DNA from: Nocardia arthritidis
GTDB lineage: Bacteria > Actinomycetota > Actinomycetes > Mycobacteriales > Mycobacteriaceae
Direction: 5' to 3'
Assembly (NCBI RefSeq): GCF_011801145.1
Contig: NZ_CP046172.1
Location: 9,238,001-9,302,000, forward strand
Length of the DNA: 64,000 bases
Shown: positions 43,806-53,404 of the stretch, in pieces
Layout of the letters: each line of letters starts with the position of its first letter
Position numbering within the stretch: position 1 is the stretch's first letter
Translations under genes and position numbers: made by a program
Notes under the pieces: model-generated
Told to the model about the DNA's origin: nothing
Databases searched by the model: none
Seen by the model: only the letters and a program-made list of their open reading frames with translations

Positions 43806-45635
43806 TTAGAACGCCGCCTCGTCCAGGTTCATGATGTCGTTGTCGATGGCCGCGAGAATGCCCTTGACCGCGGCCAGCTCCGGCAGCACGTTCTTGGCGA
43901 AGAAGCTTGCGGCGGCGATCTTTCCGCTGTAGAAGGCGCGGTCCTTCGCCTCCGGCTCGGCCGCGAGCGCCGTCGCGGCCACCTCGGCCTGCACCAGCAG
44001 CCGCCACCCGATGAGCAGATCGCCGACGGCGAGCAGGAATCGCACCGAACCGAGCCCGACCTTGTACAGCTCCTTCGGATCCTGCTGGCCCGCCATCAGA
44101 TAACCGGTCAACGTCGCCGCCATCGCCTGCACGTCGGCGAGGGCGGTGCGCAGCAGCTCCCGCTCGGCCTCGAAGCGACCGGTCTTGGTCTCCAGGAAGG
44201 CGCCGATCTGTCCGGTGACGTGCCCGATGGCGACGCCCTTGTCCCGAATGATCTTGCGGAAGAAGAAATCCTGCGCCTGGATGGCGGTGGTGCCCTCGTA
44301 CAGCGAGTCGATCTTCGCATCGCGGATGTACTGCTCGATCGGGTAGTCCTGCAGATAACCCGAACCGCCGAGCGTCTGCAGCGATTCCGTGAGCAGCTGA
44401 TAGGCCCGCTCGGAGCCGACGCCCTTCACGATCGGCAGCAGCAGATCGTCCACCCGATGCGCCAATTCCGCATCCGCGCCCGAAACCAGCTGTGCCACAT
44501 CGGCGTTCTGGTGCGCGGCGGTGTAGAGGTACACCGCGCGCAGGCCCTCGGCGTAGGCCTTCTGCGTGATCAGCGAGCGGCGCACATCCGGGTGGCGGGT
44601 GATGGGGACGCGCGGGGCGGCCTTATCGGCCATCTGGGTCAGGTCCGCGCCCTGCACCCGCTGCTTGGCGTAGTCGAGCGCGTTGAGGTAACCGGTGGAT
44701 AGCGTGCCGGAAGACTTGACGCCGACCATCATTCGGGCGTTCTCGATCACCTTGAACATCTGCGCGATGCCGTTGTGTACATCGCCGACCAGCCAGCCCT
44801 TGGCGGGCACCGGGCCGCCGCCGAAGGTGAGTTCGCAGGTGGGCGAGGACTTCAGGCCCATCTTGTGCTCGACATTGGTGACGTAAACGCCGTTGCGGTC
44901 GCCCAATTCGAGCGTTTCGTGGTCGAAGAGGAATTTCGGCACATAGAACAGCGATAGGCCCTTGGTGCCCGGCCCGGCGCCCTCGGGGCGGGCCAGCACC
45001 AGGTGGAAGACGTTCTCGGCGGTATCGCCGACATCGGCGCCGGAGATGAACCGCTTGACGCCCTCGATATGCCAGGAGCCGTCCTCCTGCTGAATCGCCT
45101 TGGTGCGGCCCGCACCGACATCGGATCCGGCGTCCGGCTCGGTGAGCACCATGGTGCCCTGCCAGCCGCGCTCCAAACCCGCTGTGGCCCAATGCTTCTG
45201 CTGCTCGTTGCCGACCTCGAAGAGCACCGCGGACATCACGGCGCCCATATTGAAGAAGCTGGCCGACGGATTCGCGCAGGTGATCAACTCGTTGACCGCC
45301 CAGACGACGGCGTTGGGCGCGGGCGTGCCGCCCATTTCCTCGGGCAGGCCGAGCCGGACCCAGCCCGCCTCCTGCACCGCCTCGACCGTTTTGCGCAGCG
45401 GTTCCGGCACCGAGATGGAGTGGGTCTCCGGATGGAAGACCACCGGCTCGCGATCGGCCGCCGCGAACGAGTCGGCCACCGGGCCCTCGGCCAGCCGCTT
45501 CACCTCGGCCAGAATCTCCCGCACGGTGTCGGAGTCGAGATCACCGTAGGCACCCGCATCGAGGAGCTTGTCCAGCCCGAACACCTCGAACAGGTTGAAC
45601 TCGATATCCCGGACGTTCGCCTTGTAGTGACCCAC
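43806..45635 (-). CDS. fadE5: Acyl-CoA dehydrogenase, FadE5 type
   Basis: A 609-residue enzyme starting at GTG with GAGGAGG upstream. The N-terminus ([20 protein letters not shown]) and the long C-terminal domain match mycobacterial FadE5. Motifs: [20 protein letters not shown] (FAD/substrate), [14 protein letters not shown] and [11 protein letters not shown] with the catalytic Glu. It oxidises acyl-CoA esters in beta-oxidation; FadE5 accepts a broad chain range. It converges with the TetR gene 14 bp away. Confidence 0.9.
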   Translation of the reverse strand: MGHYKANVRDIEFNLFEVFGLDKLLDAGAYGDLDSDTVREILAEVKRLAEGPVADSFAAADREPVVFHPETHSISVPEPLRKTVEAVQEAGWVRLGLPEEMGGTPAPNAVVWAVNELITCANPSASFFNMGAVMSAVLFEVGNEQQKHWATAGLERGWQGTMVLTEPDAGSDVGAGRTKAIQQEDGSWHIEGVKRFISGADVGDTAENVFHLVLARPEGAGPGTKGLSLFYVPKFLFDHETLELGDRNGVYVTNVEHKMGLKSSPTCELTFGGGPVPAKGWLVGDVHNGIAQMFKVIENARMMVGVKSSGTLSTGYLNALDYAKQRVQGADLTQMADKAAPRVPITRHPDVRRSLITQKAYAEGLRAVYLYTAAHQNADVAQLVSGADAELAHRVDDLLLPIVKGVGSERAYQLLTESLQTLGGSGYLQDYPIEQYIRDAKIDSLYEGTTAIQAQDFFFRKIIRDKGVAIGHVTGQIGAFLETKTGRFEAERELLRTALADVQAMAATLTGYLMAGQQDPKELYKVGLGSVRFLLAVGDLLIGWRLLVQAEVAATALAAEPEAKDRAFYSGKIAAASFFAKNVLPELAAVKGILAAIDNDIMNLDEAAF

Positions 45636-45728
45636 GGGTCCTCCTCGGTGTTTTTGACGTCGTACAAACGAAGACTGCCGCACCGTCATCCCGCTACGCA
45701 ACCGTAGGCCGCCGCGCGTTTGCGGAAT

Positions 45729-46619
45729 TCAGCAACCGGGTTGGAACGGCCAGCACTGGACCGGCCGGTAGGGCGCCGGTGACGGGGTCGGGCTCGGCAC
45801 GACGCTGGTCCGCTCCGGCGCGGGATGGGCGGTATCGGTGGCCAGCGCCACCGCGACGACGCCCACCAGGATCAGAATTCCGACCACGGCGACGGCGGTG
45901 ATCAGCCAGGACAGTATGCGCTGCGCATCGGACGGCGGTCGCGGTGTCGAAGGTTCGCGCGGTTTCACCTCACGCGCAATGGAAGTCGGCGATTCGGGGG
46001 CGACGGTCTCGAATCCGTCCGCGAGCAGTTCATCGCGAGAAGGCGCATCGCTACTGAGCCCCAACGCTTTACACGCCGAGACGACGCGATCGGCGGTCCA
46101 GTTGCGCGGTCCGGCGGAGAAACCCTCGAGATAGATGCGCAGATCGGTGGCGTCGGAGACATTGCCGACCACCACATCCAGACCCGGCCGCAGGTTGGTG
46201 CGGGCCGGCCGCACCACGACACCGCGGAACGGCACCAGCACCACCGCACCGCATACATGTCCCGGATCGAGCAGCGCCCGTTCGAGCGCGCTGCGCACCT
46301 CGAAGACGGACTGCTCCAGTTCGTCGGTGGGGCTGCCGGTGCGGGTGTCGTCCAGATCGGCCGGGGTGTCGCTGATCGTCCACGCGCCGTCGGCGGCGAT
46401 ATTGAGAATGCCGCTCTGCCTGCGCCGGAAGCCGAGCACATGCAATACGGTGAGCCCGCGGGGGGTGAACACCACCGCGTCCACCCGCCGTGTTCCTCGG
46501 TTGTCGCCGACCCGCAGATCGGTGAGCGCCAAGGCCGGAGTGGGATATTTCCGCAGGCAGTCGACGAATTCCTGCTCCGCGCCGGAGATATCGGCTCCGG
46601 GCTTCACCCGCACGAGCAT
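45729..46619 (-). CDS. Membrane-anchored NERD-like protein (degenerate active site)
   Basis: A 296-residue protein. Residues 1-175 resemble a NERD nuclease-related domain: LTDLRVGDNRGTRRVDAVVF, then PRGLTVLHVLGF in place of the usual GlxVIEVKg, so the catalytic Glu and Lys seem lost. A linker leads to one membrane helix (ILSWLITAVAVVGILILVGV) and a short Pro/Ser-rich extracytoplasmic tail ending in CWPFQPGC. Family assignment is tentative; function unknown. Confidence 0.55.
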   Translation of the reverse strand: MLVRVKPGADISGAEQEFVDCLRKYPTPALALTDLRVGDNRGTRRVDAVVFTPRGLTVLHVLGFRRRQSGILNIAADGAWTISDTPADLDDTRTGSPTDELEQSVFEVRSALERALLDPGHVCGAVVLVPFRGVVVRPARTNLRPGLDVVVGNVSDATDLRIYLEGFSAGPRNWTADRVVSACKALGLSSDAPSRDELLADGFETVAPESPTSIAREVKPREPSTPRPPSDAQRILSWLITAVAVVGILILVGVVAVALATDTAHPAPERTSVVPSPTPSPAPYRPVQCWPFQPGC

Positions 46620-46935
46620 GTTTGCCCGCCTCCCTGCGTATTCCGGCCAGACTTGTAGGCAGCGAGAAACGCCTCGGCTGTCGGCGGTTTGGCTGCTGCG
46701 GAGTCGGCCCGTCCCCGGTGAGTGACCCGTGTACTCACGAAATTGATCCTAACGATGGAAATTCCGGTGTGCGCGGGTAATTCGGAGCGGAGCCGCCGGA
46801 CAGACCGCCGCGAACCTCGGCGGCTCGTAATTCACCGGCTACCGGGTAGGCTCCGGTTCTGCGGCGGGCGCTCCGCCGCTCGACGTGATTTCGTCCGGCG
46901 CGCAGGCGCGGTGAACGCGAAAGAGGCGTACTGAC
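46620..46935. promoter_or_regulatory. 316-bp divergent region
   Basis: It separates the NERD-like gene (minus) from the AhpD-like gene (plus) and should hold both promoters. A 59-residue frame (46755-46934) is open but very Arg-rich and lacks a ribosome site. No other structure was recognised. Confidence 0.5.
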
Positions 46936-47481
46936 ATGGTTTCGACGCGGCAACCAAGAATCGCTCCAGGCCGGCTCCGTGAGCTCGGGCCGATCAATTG
47001 GGCTGTGTGGCAAGTACTTTCGCGCGCGATAGGCACCGACGACGCGCACCTGTTCAGCACGCTCGGCCGCACCGGCGGCCTGTTCCGCGGCTGGTTGCAT
47101 TTCTCCGGCAGGCTGATGCCGGGCGGCAGATTACCGAGGCACGAATCCGAACTGGTCATCATTCGCGTCGCGCATCTGCGCGAATGCGCGTACGAGATGG
47201 ACCATCACATCCGGCTCGGCAAGCGCGCCGGGGTCACCGAGGAGATACTGGAGCGGTTGCGCACCGGCCCGTCCGCCCCGGAATGGTCGGCCAAACACCG
47301 CGCCCTGCTCACCGCCGTCGATCAACTGGTCGGCACCCGGGATATCGACGATGCCACCTGGGCCGAGCTGGCCGCACACTACGACGAGCGCATGCTCATC
47401 GAAATCGTGCTGCTGATCAATCAATACGAGGGCTTGGCGTCCACCATCACCGCGCTGCGCATCGAACGCGACGGAATCTGA
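46936..47481 (+). CDS. Carboxymuconolactone decarboxylase / AhpD-like protein
   Basis: A 181-residue helical protein. The CMD core is RHESELVIIRVAHLRECAYE followed by MDHHIRLGKRAGV; where AhpD has a CxxC pair this one has a single Cys (ECAYEMDHH), so it is not a standard disulfide reductase. GAGG precedes the ATG. It resembles the protein encoded beside ramB in mycobacteria (Rv0464c). Reaction unknown. Confidence 0.78.
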   Translation: MVSTRQPRIAPGRLRELGPINWAVWQVLSRAIGTDDAHLFSTLGRTGGLFRGWLHFSGRLMPGGRLPRHESELVIIRVAHLRECAYEMDHHIRLGKRAGVTEEILERLRTGPSAPEWSAKHRALLTAVDQLVGTRDIDDATWAELAAHYDERMLIEIVLLINQYEGLASTITALRIERDGI

Positions 47482-47517
47482 TCGCACACCACTATTTTCC
47501 GCCCGGACGAGAACCGA

Positions 47518-48303
47518 TTACGTTCCGGGGGAATGCTTTTCGATCAGCCTTTCGAGGCCGTCCAGCACCAACCCCAATCCGAACTCGTATGCGTGGTCGG
47601 CGCTGTACGCGCCGCCGTACGCCTTTCCGGCCGCGGCGCCGACCCGCGCGCCCAACGGATACGCCGCGGGATCCACGACCTCCGCGAGCAGTGGCGCGGC
47701 CCGCTCCCACCACTGGTGATCCGATATGGCGCTGTCGGCGACGGCGGCGGCGGAATCGATGGCGATGCGCGCGACGGAATTCACGAAGCCGAGCACATGG
47801 GTGAGCGCGGCGTCCATGGTGACATCGTCGAGGCCGAGGCCGTCGAAGGCATGCAGCTCGTATTCGTATTTCGCGGCGAGACCGGGTCCGAGCGGCGGAC
47901 GGGTGGTCGGCAGGTAGGCCACCCAGGGATGCCGGGTCAGCAGCGCGCGATTCGCCGCTGCGATCAGCGCGACCCGCTCCCGCCACGGCATTCCGTCCAT
48001 GCTCGCGCGCGGCATATCCCCGTAGACGGCGTCCAGCATCAGATCCACCAGCTCGGCCTTGCCCGGCACATAGGTGTAGGTGGACATCGGTGTGAGCCCG
48101 AGTTTCGCGGCCACCGCCCGAATGGTCAGCGCGCCGATGCCGTCGGCGTCGGCGATCCCGATGGCGGCGGCGATCACCGCGTCGACGCTGCTGCGCTGTT
48201 TGGGGCCGCGACCGGATTTCGGATTCCGCTCGACCCGCCACAGCAATTCCAGCGTGCGCACCGGATCGCCGGAGCCGCTGCGTTCCTTGGGCTCGCCCGC
48301 CAC
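47518..48303 (-). CDS. TetR-family regulator (TetR_C type)
   Basis: A 261-residue regulator with the helix-turn-helix GIGALTIRAVAAKLGLTPMS, then TYTYVPGKAELVDLM, and a TetR_C ligand domain (VALIAAANRALLTRHPWVAY). It lies 33 bp after the VOC gene on the same strand and probably shares its promoter, which carries a 25-bp dyad. It converges with the AhpD-like gene. Confidence 0.85.
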   Translation of the reverse strand: MAGEPKERSGSGDPVRTLELLWRVERNPKSGRGPKQRSSVDAVIAAAIGIADADGIGALTIRAVAAKLGLTPMSTYTYVPGKAELVDLMLDAVYGDMPRASMDGMPWRERVALIAAANRALLTRHPWVAYLPTTRPPLGPGLAAKYEYELHAFDGLGLDDVTMDAALTHVLGFVNSVARIAIDSAAAVADSAISDHQWWERAAPLLAEVVDPAAYPLGARVGAAAGKAYGGAYSADHAYEFGLGLVLDGLERLIEKHSPGT

Positions 48304-48336
48304 CGCATCCTCCTCACCTCGGCCCGGGAATCCGCG

Positions 48337-48726
48337 CTACCGCGGCGCGGGTTCGGTCCATTCGAGTACTTCGACCACGATGCCGTTGGGATCGGTGGCC
48401 TGGAACAGCTTTTCACCCCATGGCTGCTCCATCAGCGGCAGTGTGATGTTCGCGCCCGCCGCGCGCAGCCGAGCCTCCTCGGCGGCGACATCGGCGACGG
48501 TGAAGGCAAGGGCCATACCGCGGGTCGCGACGTCGCGCTGCTCCTCGGGCAAGACCTCCAGACCGCGGCGGTGGATGGCGATGCCGACGGCTCGATCGGC
48601 GTGGGTCAACGATACGAAACCGTCTGCCGCGATGGCCTCTTCGTAGCCGAAGAGGTCGACGAGGAACTTTTTGGTCGCGGCCACGTCGTCCACGGTCAAC
48701 GACACGGTGCTGTCAACAATGCGCAT
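48337..48726 (-). CDS. VOC (glyoxalase/bleomycin-resistance) family protein
   Basis: A 129-residue two-module VOC protein. Each half gives a beta-alpha-beta-beta-beta unit; the end FQATDPNGIVVEVLEW carries the usual metal-site Glu. Such proteins are metal-dependent isomerases, dioxygenases or antibiotic binders; the specific role is unknown. Pairing with a TetR gene suggests an inducible detoxification role. Confidence 0.82.
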   Translation of the reverse strand: MRIVDSTVSLTVDDVAATKKFLVDLFGYEEAIAADGFVSLTHADRAVGIAIHRRGLEVLPEEQRDVATRGMALAFTVADVAAEEARLRAAGANITLPLMEQPWGEKLFQATDPNGIVVEVLEWTEPAPR

Positions 48727-48774
48727 TCGATGCCTCACCCTCCCCGGCAAGCCGGGTCGACTCGGAAATTCTCC

Positions 48775-48799
48775 GTACAATGTACACCATACATAGTAC
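48775..48799. promoter_or_regulatory. 25-bp operator dyad upstream of the VOC-TetR operon
   Basis: The ten bases from 48775 (GTACAATGTA) and the ten from 48790 (TACATAGTAC) are inverted copies with one mismatch around a 5-bp centre. The site lies 49 bp before the VOC start and includes the AT-rich promoter region. It is the likely operator of the TetR gene in the same operon. Confidence 0.65.
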
Positions 48800-48825
48800 A
48801 GGGTTTTGATCAATGCGCACGAACG

Positions 48826-48866
48826 ACGGCAGCGAGGCCCCCGCCATGCGGGAACCTCGCTGCCGT
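48826..48866. terminator. Hairpin terminator after qorB-like gene
   Basis: ACGGCAGCGAGG (48826-48837) pairs perfectly with 48855-48866, and the loop contains a further CCCGC/GCGGG stem. It lies 23 bp beyond the stop of the minus-strand reductase gene. Confidence 0.75.
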
Positions 48867-48889
48867 GTAACGGTTTTCGTCGATCGAAA

Positions 48890-49738
48890 TCAGCCGAGCG
48901 CGGCGCGGAACACCTCGACCGCCGGGGTCGACGGACGGCCGAGCAGCTTCTGCAGATCACCGGAGTCCACATCGAGGATTCCGGAGTCGATGCCCGCGTC
49001 GGCGTCGGCGAGCGCCTCGGCGTACATATCCGGCAGCCCCGCACCCTTCAGGGCGGCGGCATAATCGGCCTGGGACAGGTTCTCGTACCGCACCTGCTTG
49101 CCCGCGGCCTGCGAAATCTCCTGCGCCAGTTCGGCATAGGTGAGTCGCTGGTCGCCGCCGAGTTCGTAGATCCGGCCCGCGTGGCCGTCGGTGGTGAGCA
49201 CCTTGGCCGCCGCGTCGGCGAAGTCGGCGCGCGCCGCGCCGGCCACCCGGCCCGTTCCGGCCGCACCGTGCAGCACGCCGGTCTGCACGGCGTGCGCGAG
49301 CCCGCCCAGGTAGTTCTCCCAGTACCAGCCGTTACGCAGAATCGTGTGCGGCACAGTGGTTTTCGCGAGCTCGGCCTCGGTGGCGATATGTTCCTGCGCC
49401 AGGATCAGCGGGTTCTCGGTCGCCTTCGGAATACTGGTGTAGACCAGCAGCTCCAGTCCGGCGCGCTCGGCGGCGCGAATCACATTGGCGTGCTGGGCCA
49501 CTCGGGCGCCGAATTCATTGCCCGAGACGAGCAGCAGCCGATCGACACCGGCCAGCGCCCGATCCAGCGCGGCCGCGTCGTCGTAGCTCGCCTGGCGGAC
49601 ATCGACGCCGCGCTCGGCCAGATCGGCCACCTTCGCCGGATCGCGCACGATCGCGACCGGCTGTACTCCCTCGCGCAACAGCGCCTCGACGACCAGGCGA
49701 CCCAGCTGCCCGCTGGCTCCGGTGACTGCGACGGTCAT
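48890..49738 (-). CDS. NAD(P)-binding quinone oxidoreductase-like protein (QorB/NmrA type)
   Basis: A 282-residue atypical short-chain reductase. The dinucleotide motif is VTGASGQLGRLVVEAL at 4-19; the segment YTSIPKATENPLILAQEHIATEA resembles E. coli QorB (YtfG). It reduces quinones with NADPH in the model enzymes. It faces an HxlR regulator that carries a conserved Cys, as in known quinone-sensing pairs. Confidence 0.82.
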   Translation of the reverse strand: MTVAVTGASGQLGRLVVEALLREGVQPVAIVRDPAKVADLAERGVDVRQASYDDAAALDRALAGVDRLLLVSGNEFGARVAQHANVIRAAERAGLELLVYTSIPKATENPLILAQEHIATEAELAKTTVPHTILRNGWYWENYLGGLAHAVQTGVLHGAAGTGRVAGAARADFADAAAKVLTTDGHAGRIYELGGDQRLTYAELAQEISQAAGKQVRYENLSQADYAAALKGAGLPDMYAEALADADAGIDSGILDVDSGDLQKLLGRPSTPAVEVFRAALG

Positions 49739-49770
49739 GACATCCTCCAGATTTGTGACGGTTCGACTAG

Positions 49771-49789
49771 TACTAACTATTCGTAAGCA
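49771..49789. promoter_or_regulatory. Candidate HxlR operator
   Basis: TACTAAC and GTAAGCA form an imperfect inverted repeat (5 of 7) around a 5-bp centre between the divergent reductase and HxlR genes. It is like the TACT...AGTA sites of YodB/QorR-type regulators. Confidence 0.45.
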
Positions 49790-49836
49790 CTATGCATTCC
49801 GGAACCACTTTGGTCAAGTTGGGTACTATCGATGTC

Positions 49837-50235
49837 ATGAGCACACAGCGCACCCTGCCGATCGAGGCCGAAGACCCCGCGCTGGAAGCCGACGTTTTCG
49901 CAAAGAACTGCACGTCACGGCCGGTATTGCAGAATGTGGCCAGCCGCTGGGGCATCCTCGCCCTCGTCGCGCTGCGCGAGGGCCCCTACCGATTCAGCGC
50001 GCTGCGCCGCCGGGTCGACGGTGTGAGCGAACGCATGCTCTCGCAGACCTTGCAGGCCCTGGAACGCGACGGCATGGTGCACCGCGAGGTGCACGAGACG
50101 ATTCCGCCGCGCGTCGAATACACCCTCACCGATCTCGGCGCCCAGGTGGCCGAACGACTGGAGGCGCTCATCGTGGTCGTCGAACAGAATATGGACCAGG
50201 TGCACGCGGCCCAGGCTGCCTACCACCGGCAGTGA
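49837..50235 (+). CDS. HxlR-family regulator with conserved redox Cys
   Basis: A 132-residue winged-helix protein (DUF24). The core is VLQNVASRWGILALVALREG, then RFSALRRRVDGVSERMLSQT and the wing ERDGMVHREVHETIPPRVEY. Cys25 lies just before the first helix (FAKNCTSRP), where QorR/YodB-type sensors have their single reactive Cys. It likely represses the divergent oxidoreductase and is released by quinones or electrophiles. Confidence 0.85.
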   Translation: MSTQRTLPIEAEDPALEADVFAKNCTSRPVLQNVASRWGILALVALREGPYRFSALRRRVDGVSERMLSQTLQALERDGMVHREVHETIPPRVEYTLTDLGAQVAERLEALIVVVEQNMDQVHAAQAAYHRQ

Positions 50236-50277
50236 CGCTCACGATTCCTTAATCCCGGCTCGGGCACAGTGCTCGGC

Positions 50278-51438
50278 ATGGCTGTCGAAACTCGTCTACC
50301 GACGTCGCGGCCCGCGGCCGACCGCACCCGGATCTCCGCCGTCGACACCGCCCGCGGACTCGCCGTCATCGGGATGATCGCGGCGCATACGCTCGACCTC
50401 ACCGACCTCACCTGGACCGATCCCGGCCACTGGTACGCGGTCGTTTCGGGACGGTCGTCGATCCTGTTCGCGGTGCTCGGCGGGGTTTCGCTGGCGCTGC
50501 TGACCGGGCGGACCCGGCCGCCGAGCGGACCGGATCTGATCGCGGCGCGGCTGCGCGTCATCGTGCGGGCCTGCCTGCTGTTCCTGCTCGGCGGAATCCT
50601 CACCGCCACCGCGCCGAGCGCCGCGGTGATCCTCGAGTATTACGCGGTGATGTTCGTGCTCGCGGTGCCGTTGCTGACCTGGCGGCCGCGCAGGCTGCTG
50701 CTCGCCGCGGCCGTCTGGGCGTCGGTCACACCGGTGCTGATGTGGTGGCTGCTCGGCGTGCTGCCCGAAAGCGCAAGTGCCACAGGCGGAATCGTCAACC
50801 TTGGGATCACCGGAGTTTATCCCGCCGCTATCTGGGTCGCGTTCGTCCTGGTCGGCCTGGCTATCGGGCGCAGCGATCTGGGCGCGGAATCGACCCGAAA
50901 ACTGTTGCTGTTGGGCGGATCAGCCGCCGCACTCCTCGGCTACGGGTGTGCATGGCTGGCCACCTGGCTGTGGAACCCCGACAACGCGAGTTACCTCGCC
51001 GGAGACGAATCATCGCTCTCCAGCACTTCGCGGCCACCGAATCCCGGTTTCACTACTCTGCTGAACGCCGAGCCGCATTCCGGAACCACCTTCGAGATCG
51101 TCGGCTCGGTCGGTGTCGCCGCGGCGATACTCGGCGCGCTGCTCTACCTTCCACCGGCGCGGCATCGAATTCTGTTGCCGCTCAATGCGATCGGATCGAT
51201 GCCGCTCACCGTCTATGCCGCGCACATCATTTCGCTCGCGCTCTGGGAGCCGGAGGACGATCCGCGCTTCCTGCTGATCTCGATCGTCATCGCCGCGCTG
51301 TTCGCACTGCTGTGGCGCCGATTCGTCGGCCGCGGCCCGCTCGAATGGGTGATGTACCGGGTGAGCGCCGCGGCCCTCCGCCATACCCGGGACACGCCAA
51401 CGGCGAACGGGGAAGGCCGGGCCGCCACTGCCGGTTGA
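50278..51438 (+). CDS. Multi-pass membrane protein, DUF1624/DUF418-like acyltransferase family
   Basis: A 386-residue protein with about nine to ten membrane helices. The opening RISAVDTARGLAVIGMIAAH is the typical first segment of YeiB/HGSNAT-like membrane proteins. The end has LNAIGSMPLTVYAAHIISLA and RGPLEWVMYRVS, as in DUF418. Members may transfer acyl groups across the membrane; no substrate is known. A related protein is at 53405-54397. Confidence 0.75.
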   Translation: MAVETRLPTSRPAADRTRISAVDTARGLAVIGMIAAHTLDLTDLTWTDPGHWYAVVSGRSSILFAVLGGVSLALLTGRTRPPSGPDLIAARLRVIVRACLLFLLGGILTATAPSAAVILEYYAVMFVLAVPLLTWRPRRLLLAAAVWASVTPVLMWWLLGVLPESASATGGIVNLGITGVYPAAIWVAFVLVGLAIGRSDLGAESTRKLLLLGGSAAALLGYGCAWLATWLWNPDNASYLAGDESSLSSTSRPPNPGFTTLLNAEPHSGTTFEIVGSVGVAAAILGALLYLPPARHRILLPLNAIGSMPLTVYAAHIISLALWEPEDDPRFLLISIVIAALFALLWRRFVGRGPLEWVMYRVSAAALRHTRDTPTANGEGRAATAG

Positions 51439-51446
51439 ATACGGCC

Positions 51447-51866
51447 ATGGACATTACGACCGCACTCGATTTCGCGCGCGAACAGCGCCGTTCGGTGCTC
51501 ACCACCATCCGCCGCAACGGCCGCCCGCAGCTGTCCAATGTGCTGCACGTGGTCGGCGACGACGGCATCATCCGCATCTCCATCACCGCCGACCGGGCCA
51601 AGTACCACAACCTGGTGCGCGACCCGTGGGCCGCGCTGCACGTCACCCGCGCGGACTTCTACGCGTACGCGGTGCTGGAGGGCGCCGTCGAGCTGACGCC
51701 GGTCGCCGCCGCCCCCGATGACGCGACGGTCGAGGAATTGATCGCCTACTACCGCGCGGGTTCCGGTGAGCATCCGGACTGGGACGAATACCGCAACGCG
51801 ATGGTCCGAGACCGCAGGGCGCTGGTGAAGTTCACCCCGACGCACGCGTACGGAATGCTGCCGTAA
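51447..51866 (+). CDS. PPOX-class F420-dependent protein
   Basis: A 139-residue split-barrel flavin/deazaflavin-binding protein. The N-terminal FAREQRRSVLTTIRRNGRPQ and later KYHNLVRDPWAALHV, YRAGSGEHPDWDEYRNAMVRD in outline, match the actinobacterial F420-dependent PPOX family. It likely reduces a small molecule with F420H2. It starts 8 bp after the membrane protein stop, so the two are probably co-transcribed. Confidence 0.83.
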   Translation: MDITTALDFAREQRRSVLTTIRRNGRPQLSNVLHVVGDDGIIRISITADRAKYHNLVRDPWAALHVTRADFYAYAVLEGAVELTPVAAAPDDATVEELIAYYRAGSGEHPDWDEYRNAMVRDRRALVKFTPTHAYGMLP

Positions 51867-51873
51867 ACGAAAA

Positions 51874-51910
51874 GGGCGGCGGCCCAACCTTTTCGGTTGA
51901 GCCACCGCCC
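51874..51910. terminator. Hairpin terminator between convergent PPOX and lpd genes
   Basis: GGGCGGCGGCCCAACC (51874-51889) pairs with GGTTGAGCCACCGCCC (51895-51910) with two mismatches over a TTTTC loop. An AAAA run precedes it, which is a T-run for the minus-strand transcript of lpd. Confidence 0.78.
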
Positions 51911-51924
51911 CGATCGAGCCGTGC

Positions 51925-53325
51925 TCAGAAGTTGATCATATGCCCGGCGAGGCCGTGGAAGGCCTCCTGCAGCGCCTCGCTGAGGGTCGGGTGAGTGTGC
52001 ACATTGCGGGTGAGCTCGTTCACCGTCAGGTCCCACTTCTGGGCCAGGGTCAGCTCGGGCAGCAGCTCCGAGACGTCCGGACCGATGAGGTGGCCGCCGA
52101 GCAGTTCACCGTACTTGCCGTCGGAGATCAGCTTGACGAAACCGGTCGGGTCGCCGAGGCCGTGCGCCTTGCCGTTCGCGGTGAACGGGAAGGTGGCCAC
52201 CTTGACGTCGTAGCCCTCGTCGCGCGCCTGCTGCTCGGTCAGGCCGAAGCTGGCGACCTGCGGCTGGCAGAAGGTGGCGCGCGGCATCATCCGGTAGTCG
52301 CCCAGCGTCACCGTCGGCGCGCCCGCGATGGTTTCGGCGGCGACAACGCCCTGCGCCTCGGCGACGTGCGCGAGCTGCAGCTTGCCGGTGACATCGCCGA
52401 TCGCGTAGATGTTCGGCACGTTGGTGCGCATATTGTCGTCGATCGCGATCGCGCCGCGCTCGGTGGCGACGCCGGTGTTCTCCAGGCCGTAGCCGTCGAT
52501 GCGCGGGGCGAAGCCGACCGCCTGCAGCACCTTGTCGACCGTCACCGTCTCCAGTGCGCCGGTCTTGTTGTCCTTGATGGACACGGTCACCTTGGCGCCG
52601 TCGTCCTCGATGGACTGCACGGCCGCACCGGTGGTGATGGTGATGCCCAGCTTCTTGTACGCCTTGGTGATCTCCTTGGAGACGTCGGCGTCCTCGTTCG
52701 GCAGCGCACGATCCAGGAATTCGACGATGCGCACGTCGACGCCGTAGTTCTTCAGCACGTAGGCGAATTCCATGCCGATCGCGCCCGCGCCGACGATGAG
52801 GATCGAACCCGGCAGATCCCGGGTCAGGATCTGCTCCTCATAGGTCACCACGTTGGCGCTGAGCGAGGTGCCGGGCAGCAGCTTGGTGACGGTGCCCGCG
52901 GCGATGATCACATTGTCGAACGTGATGGTCTCGGTGCCGCCGCTGTTCAGCGCGACCGAGATGGTGTTCGCGTCGACGAAGGTGCCCTTGCCGTCGAACT
53001 CGTCGATCTTGTTCTTCTTCATCAGGAAGTGGACGCCCTTGACCCGGCCGTCCGCGACCTTGCGGCTGCGGTCGAACGCCGCGCCGAAGTCGAAGTTGAC
53101 GTCACCGGAGATGCCGAACGTCTTGGCTTCCTTGGTGAAGATATGTGCGAGCTCAGCGTTGCGCAGCAGGGCCTTGGAAGGGATGCAGCCCACGTTGAGG
53201 CACACACCGCCCCAGTACTTCTGCTCGACGATCGCGGTACGGAGGCCGAGTTGTGCCGCGCGGATGGCGGCGACGTAACCGCCAGGACCGGCACCGAGAA
53301 CGACTACGTCGTAATGGGAAGTCAC
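51925..53325 (-). CDS. lpd: Dihydrolipoyl dehydrogenase
   Basis: A 466-residue flavoprotein very similar to M. tuberculosis Lpd. GTG start gives [20 protein letters not shown] (FAD loop). The redox disulfide is Cys42-Cys47 in [13 protein letters not shown]; the NAD loop is [14 protein letters not shown]; the C-terminal His-Glu pair is in [10 protein letters not shown]. It reoxidises lipoamide in 2-oxoacid dehydrogenase complexes and, in mycobacteria, in peroxide defence. Confidence 0.95.
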   Translation of the reverse strand: MTSHYDVVVLGAGPGGYVAAIRAAQLGLRTAIVEQKYWGGVCLNVGCIPSKALLRNAELAHIFTKEAKTFGISGDVNFDFGAAFDRSRKVADGRVKGVHFLMKKNKIDEFDGKGTFVDANTISVALNSGGTETITFDNVIIAAGTVTKLLPGTSLSANVVTYEEQILTRDLPGSILIVGAGAIGMEFAYVLKNYGVDVRIVEFLDRALPNEDADVSKEITKAYKKLGITITTGAAVQSIEDDGAKVTVSIKDNKTGALETVTVDKVLQAVGFAPRIDGYGLENTGVATERGAIAIDDNMRTNVPNIYAIGDVTGKLQLAHVAEAQGVVAAETIAGAPTVTLGDYRMMPRATFCQPQVASFGLTEQQARDEGYDVKVATFPFTANGKAHGLGDPTGFVKLISDGKYGELLGGHLIGPDVSELLPELTLAQKWDLTVNELTRNVHTHPTLSEALQEAFHGLAGHMINF

Positions 53326-53404
53326 ATGTCCGAGCCTAACTCCGTCGGCTATCTTCCACCCACCGGTCCCCCGACCACCTGTGGATCGGGCCACACCGAT
53401 CCCG

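Noticed and set aside
46755..46934. A 59-residue frame just before the AhpD-like gene
   Set aside because: Its product is extremely Arg-rich with no ribosome site; this is typical of chance frames in GC-rich DNA.
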